DNA from: Cupriavidus pauculus
Lineage (GTDB): Bacteria > Pseudomonadota > Gammaproteobacteria > Burkholderiales > Burkholderiaceae
Length of the DNA: 64,000 bases
NCBI RefSeq assembly: GCF_002858765.1
Contig: NZ_PJRP01000022.1
Location: 21,781-85,780, forward strand
Direction of reading: 5' to 3'
The notes beneath the pieces are model-generated. The model searched no databases, had not been told where the DNA came from, and worked only from the letters and a program-made list of their open reading frames with translations. This document shows positions 54,800 through 63,377 of this stretch, piece by piece. A program made the translations under genes and the position numbers. Numbering within the stretch: the stretch's first letter is position 1; every line of letters starts with the position of its first letter.

Positions 54800-55798
54800 A
54801 TGAATCGTCGTCAATGGCTGGCCACGGCAGGCACCGCGGCCGGTGCCGCCGCACTGGGTGGCGTGATGAGCCGCGTGGCGGTGGCCGCCGCGCCGTATCC
54901 GTCACGCCCGATCCGGCTGATCGTGCCGTTTATCGCGGGCACCGCGCCCGATTCCATCGCCCGCACCATCTCGGCGGAACTGTCGCCGGTGCTGGGCCAG
55001 CCGCTGGTGGTGGAGAACATCGGCGGGGCCGGCGGCATCATCGGCGCGCGGGCGCTGAAGCGGGCCGAGCCCGATGGCTACACGCTGGGCATCCTGGCCA
55101 ACCAGCATGTGATCAACGTCCATCTGTACAAGGATCAGCCGTACGACGCCGCCAAGGATTTCACGGCCATCTCGGCGCTGTCGGGCGGCCCGGTGGTGCT
55201 GGCCGTGCCGGCGGCGTCGCCGTTCAAGACGGCGCGCGAACTGATCGACGCGATGAAGCAGAAGCCCGGCGCGCTGAACTTCGGGTCGGGCGGCAAGGGC
55301 AGCGTCTCGCACCTGGCCGTGGAATCGCTGCTGCACCAGCACCATGTCGAGGCCGTGCACATCCCGTACAAGGGCGCCAGCGAGATCCTGACGTCGATGC
55401 TGAGCGGCCAGACGCAGTTCGGCATGCCGGTGATGTCCACGGCGGCGCCGTTCCTGCGCAACGGGCAGATCCGCGCGCTGGCGGTGTCATCGGCCGCCCG
55501 GACGGGCTACTTTCCGAACGTGCCCACGCTGGCCGAATCGCTGCCGCCCGGCTTCGTGCTCGACAACTGGAGCGGACTGTTTGCCCCGGCTGGTCTGCCG
55601 GCGCCCATGGCGAAACGGCTATTCGATGCGGTGGCGGCGCTGCAGTCCAGCGGCAAGCTTGACGCAACGATGAAGGCGAACGCGGGGGAACTTCGGAAGA
55701 GCGATTCGCCAGCCCAGTTCACGCAGATGGTGGCGGCGGACAATGCGCGCTACGGGAAGCTAATCGGAGAGATCGGGATGCGGGGGGAGGCGGGGTGA
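54800..55798 (+). CDS. Bug/TctC-type tripartite tricarboxylate transporter substrate-binding protein
   Basis: A 332-aa periplasmic binding protein. The signal is twin-arginine-like (NRRQWLATAG), ending near VAVAA. The Bug signature is complete: PIRLIVPFIAGTAPDSIART, VVENIGGAGGIIGARALKRA, EPDGYTLGI, and VHIPYKGASEILT. Such proteins bind carboxylates, and Burkholderiaceae carry many without TctAB partners, as here. As part of the ligase/dehydrogenase operon it may bind the acid that is then CoA-activated. GGAG precedes the ATG at 54,800. Confidence 0.93.
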   Translation: MNRRQWLATAGTAAGAAALGGVMSRVAVAAAPYPSRPIRLIVPFIAGTAPDSIARTISAELSPVLGQPLVVENIGGAGGIIGARALKRAEPDGYTLGILANQHVINVHLYKDQPYDAAKDFTAISALSGGPVVLAVPAASPFKTARELIDAMKQKPGALNFGSGGKGSVSHLAVESLLHQHHVEAVHIPYKGASEILTSMLSGQTQFGMPVMSTAAPFLRNGQIRALAVSSAARTGYFPNVPTLAESLPPGFVLDNWSGLFAPAGLPAPMAKRLFDAVAALQSSGKLDATMKANAGELRKSDSPAQFTQMVAADNARYGKLIGEIGMRGEAG

Positions 55799-55854
55799 GG
55801 TGAGGTTGTCAAGTCCTAACATAGGTTGACAGGTTTTGACGCCGCTACTCGCAC

Positions 55855-57285
55855 CTAGCCCGCCAAGGCAACAGACGCCCGATGAATTTCATGGGGTGTT
55901 TTGTATTGCAAAGCCTGATGGGGCCTTTCGCGGTTATAAATTCGCACGGACTCCCTGACCATGTGGCTCGCCTGCTACAGAACGGCAGGGCGACTGAGCA
56001 GGAGTTCGCTCTTGAGGATGCCGTTGATGCGCTCGGCCATGGCGTTCTGATAGCAGTCGTAGCCGTCGGTCATGGAGCAGGTCAGACCATACCGCTCGTG
56101 GATGGCCTGGCAGTAGGTGGAGCAGTATGGGCGGACTCAACCGGGTCGGCAATCAATCTCAGGAGGCGATCGAACTTTCGCTCTTTGTTCTCCGTTGACC
56201 ATGTCGTCAGTTTGCTTTGCATTTCACTGATTATCAAAGGTCTCTACCTCACTATGGTCAGCTAATCAACCGAACAAACCACTTCAACTGCCTCCCTTCG
56301 CCATGTGACCGGCTTTCCCGGCCTCGGACTACTACGGAGGCTCCGCCAGTTTGCACATCATCGGGGGCACACTCCCTTGGCATCTGTGCAAACCTTCCCC
56401 AGTTCACATGCTGGACTCATCGCATGGGCGAGGTTGCCTGTCGCAGTCTTTATCCTTGCTTGCCGCAAGTCGTCGCGAACACCACGGTCTAGCTGCGCGC
56501 TCCCCGTGGCTCCCTGCTGCTCGGCTTATATATCCGAGTAGCATTCGTGTCGCCGGCCCATACCTGTGTCCGGCGGCAGTCCGCGTCCTGCCTGTAAAGC
56601 GGTGTAGGCAGGGGTGACATTTCAACCCTCAGATGCGTTTCAACAGGTTCGTGTTCCTCAACCGTCCCATGCTCAGCCTAGAGACTCATCTTGGCGTAAC
56701 CGCTTCGCCGCAAGCCCCGTTTCCCACGGACTACGTCACCCTGCCAGTGTCAGCAGGTCACCGCCGCTTCGGCTCACTTCCCCTCGCAGCAAAGGAAGGG
56801 CATGCCCGGTACTGCAACGTCAATTCCACCGGGTCCTGCATTCCAAACATGCTCAAGCAGCTTCACCCCCAGACGGGCGGGCTACGCTGGCTGGGCGTAC
56901 AGTAAGTAATGTCAGCGACCCAGACCTGCTCGGCTGCGCTGGGCACTACCTTCTGCGGCCCATCCTTGAGCAGGTTGGGATGACGCCGGAGGCGGTGATG
57001 GCTGTGGGTGGTCTTGTGATAGGCCCGATGCGGCTTCACCAGCAGCCTGGCCGCACGCAGGATGTCGAACAGCCGGTCACGACCCACCCGCATATCCGCC
57101 CTCTCCAGCGAAGCTCGCAAGACGTGCTGCAGCTTGCGAGTGCCCATGCGTGGCTGGCGCAGTCGCACCTCTGCCACCAATGCGCAGATCCGGGCATCCC
57201 CGGGCCGCTTGTCGAAGCTCGCTGTTGCAGCGCTTGTAGTAAGCCTGGCGGCTGATGCCGATGTAACGGCAAGCCCTGCTAACGC
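55855..57285 (-). pseudogene. Broken IS3-family orfB transposase
   Basis: The N-terminal part is readable at 56,863-57,180 (VRLRQPRMGTRKLQHVL, up to VWVADITY), preceded by a frameshift near 57,205. The reading then enters the foreign segment (about 56,130-56,905). The C-terminal part resumes at about 56,130 (YCSTYCQAIHERYGLTCSMT, then NAMAERINGILKSELLL), has an in-frame stop at 55,975-55,977, and ends IYNRERPHQALQYKTPHEIH. About 80 residues of the integrase core, including the first catalytic Asp region, are missing. Confidence 0.88.
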
Positions 57286-57690
57286 TTAGCCCCGGGACGA
57301 GTTCTTGCGCGAGGACTTGCCCGAAGGCTTTTTTACAATGCGAACCCCGTGCTCCTTCTGAATCACATCGATCACCGCCTCAAACAACCGCGCTTTCTCC
57401 TGCGCCTCGCGCAACTGGACCTCCAGTTCCTTGATACGCTGCTCCGGTGTGCTGGGCTTGGCCTTCCCTTGATTTTTCATCCTGGTGTACCGGGCGCCCT
57501 GTGGCAAGGAGCCGCTCCAGTCCTGTAGTCCGTGCTTGCGTAACCATACCAGCACGGTCGACTTTCCCTGGATTCCATAGTTGTCTTGCGCCTGCTTGTA
57601 CGTCAGTTCGCCTTTTTCCACTTCCTCCACGACCGCCAGCTTAAAAGCCAGCGTGTGATCCCGTTGGGTTCGCTTCCGATCCGTCTCCAA
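57286..57690 (-). CDS. IS3-family OrfA (transposase helix-turn-helix protein)
   Basis: A 134-aa protein with an HTH (ELTYKQAQDNYGIQGKSTVL) and a Leu-zipper-like C-terminal coiled coil (EQRIKELEVQLREAQEKARL), the IS3-family OrfA layout. It would bind the element ends and be fused to OrfB by frameshifting. With orfB destroyed it cannot support transposition alone, but it could inhibit related copies. Confidence 0.88.
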   Translation of the reverse strand: METDRKRTQRDHTLAFKLAVVEEVEKGELTYKQAQDNYGIQGKSTVLVWLRKHGLQDWSGSLPQGARYTRMKNQGKAKPSTPEQRIKELEVQLREAQEKARLFEAVIDVIQKEHGVRIVKKPSGKSSRKNSSRG

Positions 57691-57751
57691 AGCACTCTCC
57701 TCATTCGTGCGAGAAAAGTGTCAACCTTATTCAGGACGGGTCATAGAAATG

Positions 57752-57783
57752 AAAAAAGCCCCGGGGAAAGTCCGGGGCTTTTT
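57752..57783 (-). terminator. Rho-independent terminator of pilA
   Basis: AAAAAGCCCCGG (57,753-57,764) pairs with CCGGGGCTTTTT (57,772-57,783) around a 7-base loop. On the minus strand the stem ends in TTTTTT. It lies 36 bases past the pilA stop and could also stop transcription in the other direction. Confidence 0.92.
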
Positions 57784-57818
57784 GATAGGACAGCGATTCT
57801 TGGCTGTCGCGCGTCGTC

Positions 57819-58286
57819 TTAGCTGACGGTGGCAGGGCAGCCAGCCGGAGCGAAGCTCGGCTTGAACGGGGACTTGGCTGCGATTGCGCACGACCATGCG
57901 CCCGTGTTCAAGCGGGTCAGCGTAATGGTGGCGCCGGCGATTGCCGTGTTGGCGGCGCCGCCCAGGGTTGCTGCCAGCGATACGGCACCGCCAGTAGCGG
58001 TGAGATCCTTATCGAACGGGCTCGTCGGAATCAGCGTCGACGTGGTATAGCCAACATCAGTTCCCGTAATCGTCGTCACGCCTTGATTCAAGCGATCTTC
58101 GATTGCCGTCTTGTATGCCGACAGTTCGCCCACAGCGCGTGCGACCTGCGACTTTGCCACGTAATCCTGATATTGCGGAATAGCGATAGCAGCCAGGATA
58201 CCGATGATCGCGACCACGATCATCAGTTCGATCAGCGTGAAACCCTTCTGGACCCGTTGGTGGATTCCCATCCGTGCTTTTTTCAT
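57819..58286 (-). CDS. pilA: Type IV major pilin PilA
   Basis: A 155-aa prepilin. The leader ends QKG and cleavage is at Gly15/Phe16 before [20 protein letters not shown], with the essential Glu at +5. The C-terminal disulfide pair lies in TGAWSCAI and PAGCPA. Type IV pili give twitching, adhesion and DNA uptake. The other pil genes are not in this window. AAAGGGG lies eight bases before the ATG. A sigma-54 promoter is 56 bases upstream (58,342-58,358) and a strong terminator follows, so it is a single-gene transcript. Confidence 0.95.
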   Translation of the reverse strand: MKKARMGIHQRVQKGFTLIELMIVVAIIGILAAIAIPQYQDYVAKSQVARAVGELSAYKTAIEDRLNQGVTTITGTDVGYTTSTLIPTSPFDKDLTATGGAVSLAATLGGAANTAIAGATITLTRLNTGAWSCAIAAKSPFKPSFAPAGCPATVS

Positions 58287-58341
58287 GGAATTGACCCCTT
58301 TGAATTAGTTGAGAACAGCAGTTGCTGTCGGGGTCATATAG

Positions 58342-58358
58342 AGCAACAGGTGTGCCAG
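58342..58358 (-). promoter_or_regulatory. Sigma-54 promoter of pilA
   Basis: Minus strand CTGGCACACCTGTTGCT matches the RpoN consensus TGGCACG-N4-TTGCW at all but one base (A for G), with exact spacing. Upstream (58,395-58,404 and 58,428-58,437) GGTGACA(A/G)GA occurs twice, 33 bases apart, as expected for an enhancer-binding protein such as PilR. Confidence 0.85.
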
Positions 58359-58523
58359 GTACATTTCGGCCAGAAATCGTCAAAATGTGAGATTTCTTGT
58401 CACCTGTAACGAGATGTATCTGCCAAATCCTGTCACCCCCCCGTGGGAGGGTGGAACTCAAGATGCATAAACTGACGGTTTTTGTCAGAGAAAGTGGCGG
58501 TTAAATCGCCTTTAATTCTGACT

Positions 58524-58841
58524 TTAGCGCGGTTGAAACACGATGACGGCCATGCCGGCGACGGCGATTGTGACACCTGTCATATCCCAGATACTTGGCC
58601 GCACGCCATCCACCAGCCAAAGCCAGATGATGGCCACTGCTATATAGATACCGCCGTAGGCGGCGTAGACCCGGCCCGAGGCGTCGGGGTGCAAGGTCAG
58701 CAGCCAGGCAAAGACGGCCAGCGACGCGGCGCCTGGCAGCAGCACCCACGGGCTGGCGTTCTGGCGCAGCCAGAGATAGGGCAGGTAGCAGCCGAGAATT
58801 TCGGCCAGGGCGGTCAGGAAATACAGTCCAACGGTCTTCAT
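58524..58841 (-). CDS. YnfA/UPF0060 family membrane protein
   Basis: A 105-aa protein with four hydrophobic segments and the family motifs [19 protein letters not shown] and [20 protein letters not shown]. It is a small inner membrane protein related to SMR exporters; its substrate is unknown. It is co-oriented with the LysR gene whose stop lies 33 bases upstream. Confidence 0.92.
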   Translation of the reverse strand: MKTVGLYFLTALAEILGCYLPYLWLRQNASPWVLLPGAASLAVFAWLLTLHPDASGRVYAAYGGIYIAVAIIWLWLVDGVRPSIWDMTGVTIAVAGMAVIVFQPR

Positions 58842-58873
58842 GCTTGTTCTGTTTTGGGTTGATCGCAGGCGTC

Positions 58874-59815
58874 CTACGCTACCGCCGCCTTCAGCGCGGC
58901 CACCAGCGGCATCACCAGATCGTTATCTTCCGACTCGCGCCGCCACATCACGCCCACGGGCGGCAAGTCCCAGCTCAGCGAAAACGGCAGCGCCGCCGCG
59001 TCGCCCAGTTCGATCAGTTCGGCGGCCACGGCGCGCGGCACGATGGTGATGGCGTCGGGCTGGCTGCGCAGCAGCGTGGCCATCGGCTTGATCGAATAGG
59101 TTTCGACGATGGGCAGTGGCGGCGCCACGCCGGCCACCGCGAACATCGTATTGATGGTGCGCCGTACCGGCGTATGCGGCGGCGGCAGGATCCAGTCGAG
59201 TTCGGCCAGCCGCTTCCAGTCGAGGTCGCCGCGCGACAGCCGCGCCTTGGCTCGCGAAGGTACCACGAGCACGGGCTCTTCCCGGTACAGCGGCTCTTGC
59301 ACGATATCTTCCCCCGCCAGGTAGAACGATCGCGCGATCGCGCAGTCCAGTTCGTGCTGACGCAGCGCACTGACTAGTTCGTCGGTGGTGCCTTCGCGTA
59401 CGACCACCGAGACGCGCGGCTGCTGGTTGAGCCCGTAGGCCAGGGCGGCGTCCAGCACCGCACGGGCCGTGTACGGAATTACGCCCAGCCGCAGCCGGCC
59501 TCGCAGGCCGGCCTCGATCACCGCCAGTTGCCGGCCCAGCGCCTCGGCGTCGGCCAGCGTCATGCGGGCGTGGCTCAGTACGGCCGTGCCGGTGGCTGTG
59601 GGTTCCAGCCCGTTGCGGGTGCGCGTGAACAGCGGGGTCATGAAGATGTCCTCGATCTCGCGCAGCGCCTTGGTTACGGCCGGCTGGGACAGGTTCATCT
59701 CGGCCGCCACGCGCGATACGGACCGCTGCCTTTCCAGCGCCAGCAGCAGCGGCAAATGGCGCAGACGCAGGCGCGACACGATCTGGTGCAGCAGCTTGTC
59801 GGTGGCAATCGGCAT
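58874..59815 (-). CDS. LysR family transcriptional regulator
   Basis: A 313-aa regulator of the GbpR/PcaQ branch: [20 protein letters not shown] and [20 protein letters not shown] for the HTH, then [19 protein letters not shown] in the sensor. It is divergent from the gamma-glutamyltransferase gene across 135 bases that contain ATAAGTAT/ATACT-like AT-rich patches. It probably regulates the transferase/Bug/GAF genes. Confidence 0.92.
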   Translation of the reverse strand: MPIATDKLLHQIVSRLRLRHLPLLLALERQRSVSRVAAEMNLSQPAVTKALREIEDIFMTPLFTRTRNGLEPTATGTAVLSHARMTLADAEALGRQLAVIEAGLRGRLRLGVIPYTARAVLDAALAYGLNQQPRVSVVVREGTTDELVSALRQHELDCAIARSFYLAGEDIVQEPLYREEPVLVVPSRAKARLSRGDLDWKRLAELDWILPPPHTPVRRTINTMFAVAGVAPPLPIVETYSIKPMATLLRSQPDAITIVPRAVAAELIELGDAAALPFSLSWDLPPVGVMWRRESEDNDLVMPLVAALKAAVA

Positions 59816-59950
59816 GGGGGGCGAGGGCGAGCGCGGTGGATGGATATAACCGAATGGTAATACAGCGATAAGTATTTCGATGTTGGCAGTTATTGCAGCT
59901 GCCTATACTCGAATCACAAATCAAATGCATCAAACAGGAGTCATTTAGCG

Positions 59951-61780
59951 ATGTTCACCACACGCCCCGAGATCGTCGGCACGTTCGGCGTTGCCGCTTC
60001 CACCCACTGGCTGGCCACTCAGTCGGCCATGGGCGTGCTGGAACGCGGCGGCAACGCGTTCGATGCGGCCGTGGCGGCGGGCTTCGTGCTGCAAGTGGTG
60101 GAACCGCACCTGAACGGCCCCGGCGGCGAGGTGCCGATCCTGTTCTGGAGCGAGAAGGACCGCGCGGTGCGCTCGGTCTGCGGCCAGGGCCCGGCCCCGG
60201 CGCTGGCCGATCCTGAAGCGCTGCGCAAGCAGGGTATGGAACTGATGCCCGGCATCGGCCTGATGCCAGCCACGGTGCCTGGCGCATTTGGGGCGTGGCT
60301 GACCATGCTGCGCGACCACGGCACGTGGTCGCTGGCCGATGTGCTGGCGCCGGCCATCGGCTACGCGCGCAATGGCTTCCCGCTGGTGCCGCGCATCTCG
60401 CAGGCCATCCTGGCCGTGCAGCAGCTGTTCCGCGACGAATGGCACAGTTCGGCCGATACCTGGCTGCCCGATGGCTGCGTGCCGCGCCCCGGCGCGCTGC
60501 ATACGCTGCCCGTGCTGGCCGATACCTACACGCGCATCGTCGAGACGGCGGTGAGCAAGAGCGACAGCCGTGAAGGCCAGATCGATGCGGCGATGCACTG
60601 CTGGTATCGCGGCTTCGTGGCCGAGGCCATCGACGAATACTGCCGCACCACGCCCGTGCGCGACACCACCGGCGAAAAGCACACCGGCCTGCTGCGCTAC
60701 GACGACCTGGCCGGCTGGAAGCCCACCGTGGAAGCGCCGGTCTCCCTCGATTTTGGCCGCTACGCGGTGGCCAAGTGCGATATCTGGAGCCAGGGCCCGA
60801 TGTTCCTGCAGCAGCTTGGCATGCTGCGCCACGCCAATCTGGATGCCCATGCGCCGACGTCGCCCGAATTCGTCCACACGATTGCCGAGGCGGCCAAGCT
60901 GGCGATGGCTGATCGCACGGCCTGGTACGGCGATCCGATGTTCGAGGACAGCCAACTCTGCGCGCTGCTGAATCCGCATTACCTGGCCGCGCGCGCCGCG
61001 CTGATCGGTGACCGGGCGTCACTGACGATGCAGCCGGGCGCGCTCAAGGGCCGCGCGCCGCGCATGCCGGACCTGACCGTGGCCGACCGCACGCTGGCCA
61101 TGGCCGATACCCGCTTCGGCATTGGCGAGCCCACGTTCGCCGCGCTGCCGCCGGTCAGCGAATGGGCCGAGCGCGAAGTCTTTGTCGGCGACACCTGCCA
61201 TATCGACGTGATCGACCGCCACGGCAACATGGTGGCGGCCACGCCGTCGGGTGGCTGGCTGTCGTCGAGCCCCACCATTCCGGTGCTGGGCTTTGCGCTG
61301 AACACGCGCCTGCAGATGACCTGGCTGGAGCCGGGCCTGCCCAATACGCTGGCACCCGGCAAGCGCCCATGCACCACGTTGTCGCCGTCGCTGTGCCTGC
61401 GCGATGGCGAACCGTACATGGTCTTCGGCACGCCCGGCGGCGACCAGCAGGACCAATGGTCGCTGGCCTTCTTCATGCGCCACGCGGTGCACGGCATGAA
61501 TCTGCAGGAAGCGATCGACGCGCCGGCCTGGCATATCGACCATTTCCCGCAATCGTTCTGGCCGCGCCAGACCACGCTGAACCGCATCACCGTCGAGTCG
61601 CGCTTCCCGGCTGCCACCATCGAAGCGCTGCGCGCACGCGGGCACGAAGTTCGCGTGGGTGAAGACTGGTCCGAAGGCCGCATGTCGGCGTGTACGCGCG
61701 AACGCGACAGCAAGGGTCGCCTGGTGCTGCGCGCCGGCGCCAATGCGCGCGGCATGCAGGGTTACGCCGTGGGCCGCTGA
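59951..61780 (+). CDS. Gamma-glutamyltransferase family protein
   Basis: A 609-aa Ntn-hydrolase that would self-cleave before Thr415 (FVGDTCHIDVIDRHGNMVA) to form large and small subunits. GGNAFDAAVAAGFVLQVVEP and HLNGPGGEVPILFW are the N-terminal signatures and TPSGGWLSSSPTIPVLGFAL the C-terminal core. In E. coli GGT the residue after the nucleophile is Thr; here it is Cys. There is no signal peptide, so it acts in the cytoplasm, unlike secreted GGT. Co-transcribed with a Bug binding protein it may process an imported amide or glutamyl compound. Confidence 0.88.
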   Translation: MFTTRPEIVGTFGVAASTHWLATQSAMGVLERGGNAFDAAVAAGFVLQVVEPHLNGPGGEVPILFWSEKDRAVRSVCGQGPAPALADPEALRKQGMELMPGIGLMPATVPGAFGAWLTMLRDHGTWSLADVLAPAIGYARNGFPLVPRISQAILAVQQLFRDEWHSSADTWLPDGCVPRPGALHTLPVLADTYTRIVETAVSKSDSREGQIDAAMHCWYRGFVAEAIDEYCRTTPVRDTTGEKHTGLLRYDDLAGWKPTVEAPVSLDFGRYAVAKCDIWSQGPMFLQQLGMLRHANLDAHAPTSPEFVHTIAEAAKLAMADRTAWYGDPMFEDSQLCALLNPHYLAARAALIGDRASLTMQPGALKGRAPRMPDLTVADRTLAMADTRFGIGEPTFAALPPVSEWAEREVFVGDTCHIDVIDRHGNMVAATPSGGWLSSSPTIPVLGFALNTRLQMTWLEPGLPNTLAPGKRPCTTLSPSLCLRDGEPYMVFGTPGGDQQDQWSLAFFMRHAVHGMNLQEAIDAPAWHIDHFPQSFWPRQTTLNRITVESRFPAATIEALRARGHEVRVGEDWSEGRMSACTRERDSKGRLVLRAGANARGMQGYAVGR

Positions 61781-61826
61781 ATCCAAATCACATTAGATAG
61801 TCCGAAGACAGAAGGGGAGTTGCATC

Positions 61827-62804
61827 ATGAGGTCCGTTTTGAAAAGCCTGCTGTGCGGTGCCGCAGCGCTGGCCATGTCGTTTGCCGGCCACGCCGGGGC
61901 AGCCGACGCCTATCCCGCCAAGCCGGTCACGCTGATCGTGCCCTGGGCCGCCGGTGGTTCCACCGACATCCTGGCGCGCGTGCTGTCCGAGCACCTGACC
62001 AAGTCGCTGGGCCAGCCGGTGATCGTCGACAACAAGCCGGGCGCGTCGGGCAACATCGGTTCGGCGATGGTGGCGCGCGCGCAGCCCGACGGCTACACGC
62101 TGCTGATCGGCTCGATGAGCACGCACGCGATGAACCCGGCGCTGATGGCCAACATGCCGTTCAAGGGCGTGGAAGACTTCACCCCGCTGGGCCTGCTGGC
62201 CTACGTGACCAACACGATGGTGGTGCATCCGTCGGTGCCGGCCAACAACGTCAAGGAACTCATCGCCTACGCCCGCGCCAATCCGGGCAAGCTGGCCTAC
62301 GCCAGCGCTGGTCCTGGCTCGACCAACCACCTGAGCGCCGTGCTGTTCGAGAAGATGGCGGGCATCCAGATGCTGCACGTGCCGTACAAGGGCGGTGCGC
62401 CGGCCGTGGTCGATACGGTGGCGGGCCAGACCCAGCTGCTGTTTTCGGCTGGCACGCAGACGCTGCCGCACGTGAAGGCCGGCAAGCTGAAGCTGCTGGC
62501 GGTGACCGAGGCCAAGCGCTCGCCGCTGCTGCCTAACGTGCCCACCGTCGGCGAGACCATCCCTGGCTATGAGCTGTCGGTCTGGTACGGCGCGTTCGGT
62601 CCGAAGAACATGCCGGCTGCGCTGGTGGCCAAGCTGAACACGGAGATCAACCGTGTGATGTCGCTGCCCGAGGTCAAGGCCAAGATGGATTCGATCGGCG
62701 TGGAAACGGCCACGTCGACACCGCAGGAGTTTGGCAAAATCCTGCGCCGCGATGCCGACCGCTACGGCAAGCTGATCAAGGATCTGGGCATCCACGGAGA
62801 GTGA
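61827..62804 (+). CDS. Bug/TctC-type substrate-binding protein
   Basis: A 325-aa periplasmic binding protein with a Sec signal (to about HAGAA, residue 26). The family motifs are YPAKPVTLIVPWAAGGSTDI, VIVDNKPGASGNIGSAMVAR, PDGYTLLIGSMSTHAMNPAL and LHVPYKGGAPAV. It is 46 bases after the gamma-glutamyltransferase and two bases before the GAF gene. Its ligand is probably the substrate of this cluster. Confidence 0.94.
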   Translation: MRSVLKSLLCGAAALAMSFAGHAGAADAYPAKPVTLIVPWAAGGSTDILARVLSEHLTKSLGQPVIVDNKPGASGNIGSAMVARAQPDGYTLLIGSMSTHAMNPALMANMPFKGVEDFTPLGLLAYVTNTMVVHPSVPANNVKELIAYARANPGKLAYASAGPGSTNHLSAVLFEKMAGIQMLHVPYKGGAPAVVDTVAGQTQLLFSAGTQTLPHVKAGKLKLLAVTEAKRSPLLPNVPTVGETIPGYELSVWYGAFGPKNMPAALVAKLNTEINRVMSLPEVKAKMDSIGVETATSTPQEFGKILRRDADRYGKLIKDLGIHGE

Positions 62805-62806
62805 CC

Positions 62807-63316
62807 ATGGCAAGCGTCGATACGCTGGGCCATTGGCAAACGCACCTGAATCCGCTGTTCGACCGCCTGCGCGCCGCCGCCACGCCGCAGGCCGTCATGG
62901 ATGCCATCGGTGCGGCCACGCTGGACATTGTCGGGCCGGGTTTGCTGACGATCAACGCCTGGCACGTGGAAAGCCGCGAAATCCGCCGGCTCTGGTCGTC
63001 GGACCCGGCGGCGTATCCGCCCGGCGGCAAGAAGGTCAAGGGCGATACCGCCTGGACACGCCAGTTGCTCGATCGCGGCGAGGTCTTCGTGGGCGAAGGC
63101 GACGAGGCGCTGGCCGCCGTGTTCGACGATATCGCCACGATCCGCGCGCTGGGCCTGAACGGCGTGGTCAACGTGCCGCTGTGCCATGGCGGCCGGGTGA
63201 TCGGCACGTTCAACTACCTGGCCGGCGTGGAGACGTGGACGGCCGAGGACATCACGGCGCTGCGCGTGCTGGGGCAGTTTGCGGTTGGCGCCGTACGGGA
63301 CGCCATCGGGGACTGA
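62807..63316 (+). CDS. GAF-domain protein
   Basis: A 169-aa protein made of a single GAF domain: AMDAIGAATLDIVGPGLLTI-like opening, then VKGDTAWTRQLLDRGEVFVG, IRALGLNGVVNVPLCHGGRV and a C-terminal helix. GAF domains bind small molecules or nucleotides. It starts at ATG 62,807, two bases after the stop of the Bug gene, so it is translationally coupled. A sensor or storage role for the cluster's ligand is inferred. Confidence 0.85.
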   Translation: MASVDTLGHWQTHLNPLFDRLRAAATPQAVMDAIGAATLDIVGPGLLTINAWHVESREIRRLWSSDPAAYPPGGKKVKGDTAWTRQLLDRGEVFVGEGDEALAAVFDDIATIRALGLNGVVNVPLCHGGRVIGTFNYLAGVETWTAEDITALRVLGQFAVGAVRDAIGD

Positions 63317-63321
63317 TGGCT

Positions 63322-63354
63322 GTTCCCCTCTCCCGCAAGGCGGGAGAGGGGAAC
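63322..63354. repeat. Dispersed palindromic repeat, likely bidirectional terminator
   Basis: GTTCCCCTCTCCCGC (63,322-63,336) pairs perfectly with GCGGGAGAGGGGAAC (63,340-63,354) around AAG. It lies between the convergent GAF and MgtC genes. The core CCCTCTCCCGC/GCGGGAGAGGG is a repeat class seen between many genes of beta- and gammaproteobacteria; a relative is at 50,535-50,574. Confidence 0.8.
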
Positions 63355-63377
63355 AAGCCTTACGCAATGCGACGGCC

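Larger units (their letters stand above)
55807..57743 (-). mobile_element. Inactive IS3-family insertion sequence with a replaced core
   Basis: Imperfect terminal inverted repeats can be aligned: TGTCAAGTCCTAACATAGG (from 55,807) against TGACCCGTCCTGAATAAGG (from 57,743, minus strand), both continuing GTTGACA. Inside on the minus strand are an intact orfA and a broken orfB. The copy is 1,937 bases, longer than a normal IS3-family element (about 1.2-1.5 kb), because about 750 bases of unrelated DNA replace part of orfB. No clear target duplication flanks it (GGT left, TAG right). Confidence 0.85.

Noticed and set aside
52498-54801. 767-codon minus-strand frame opposite the ligase/dehydrogenase genes
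   Set aside because: Low-complexity His/Arg/Ala composition and no domain; the plus-strand genes carry clear enzyme motifs.
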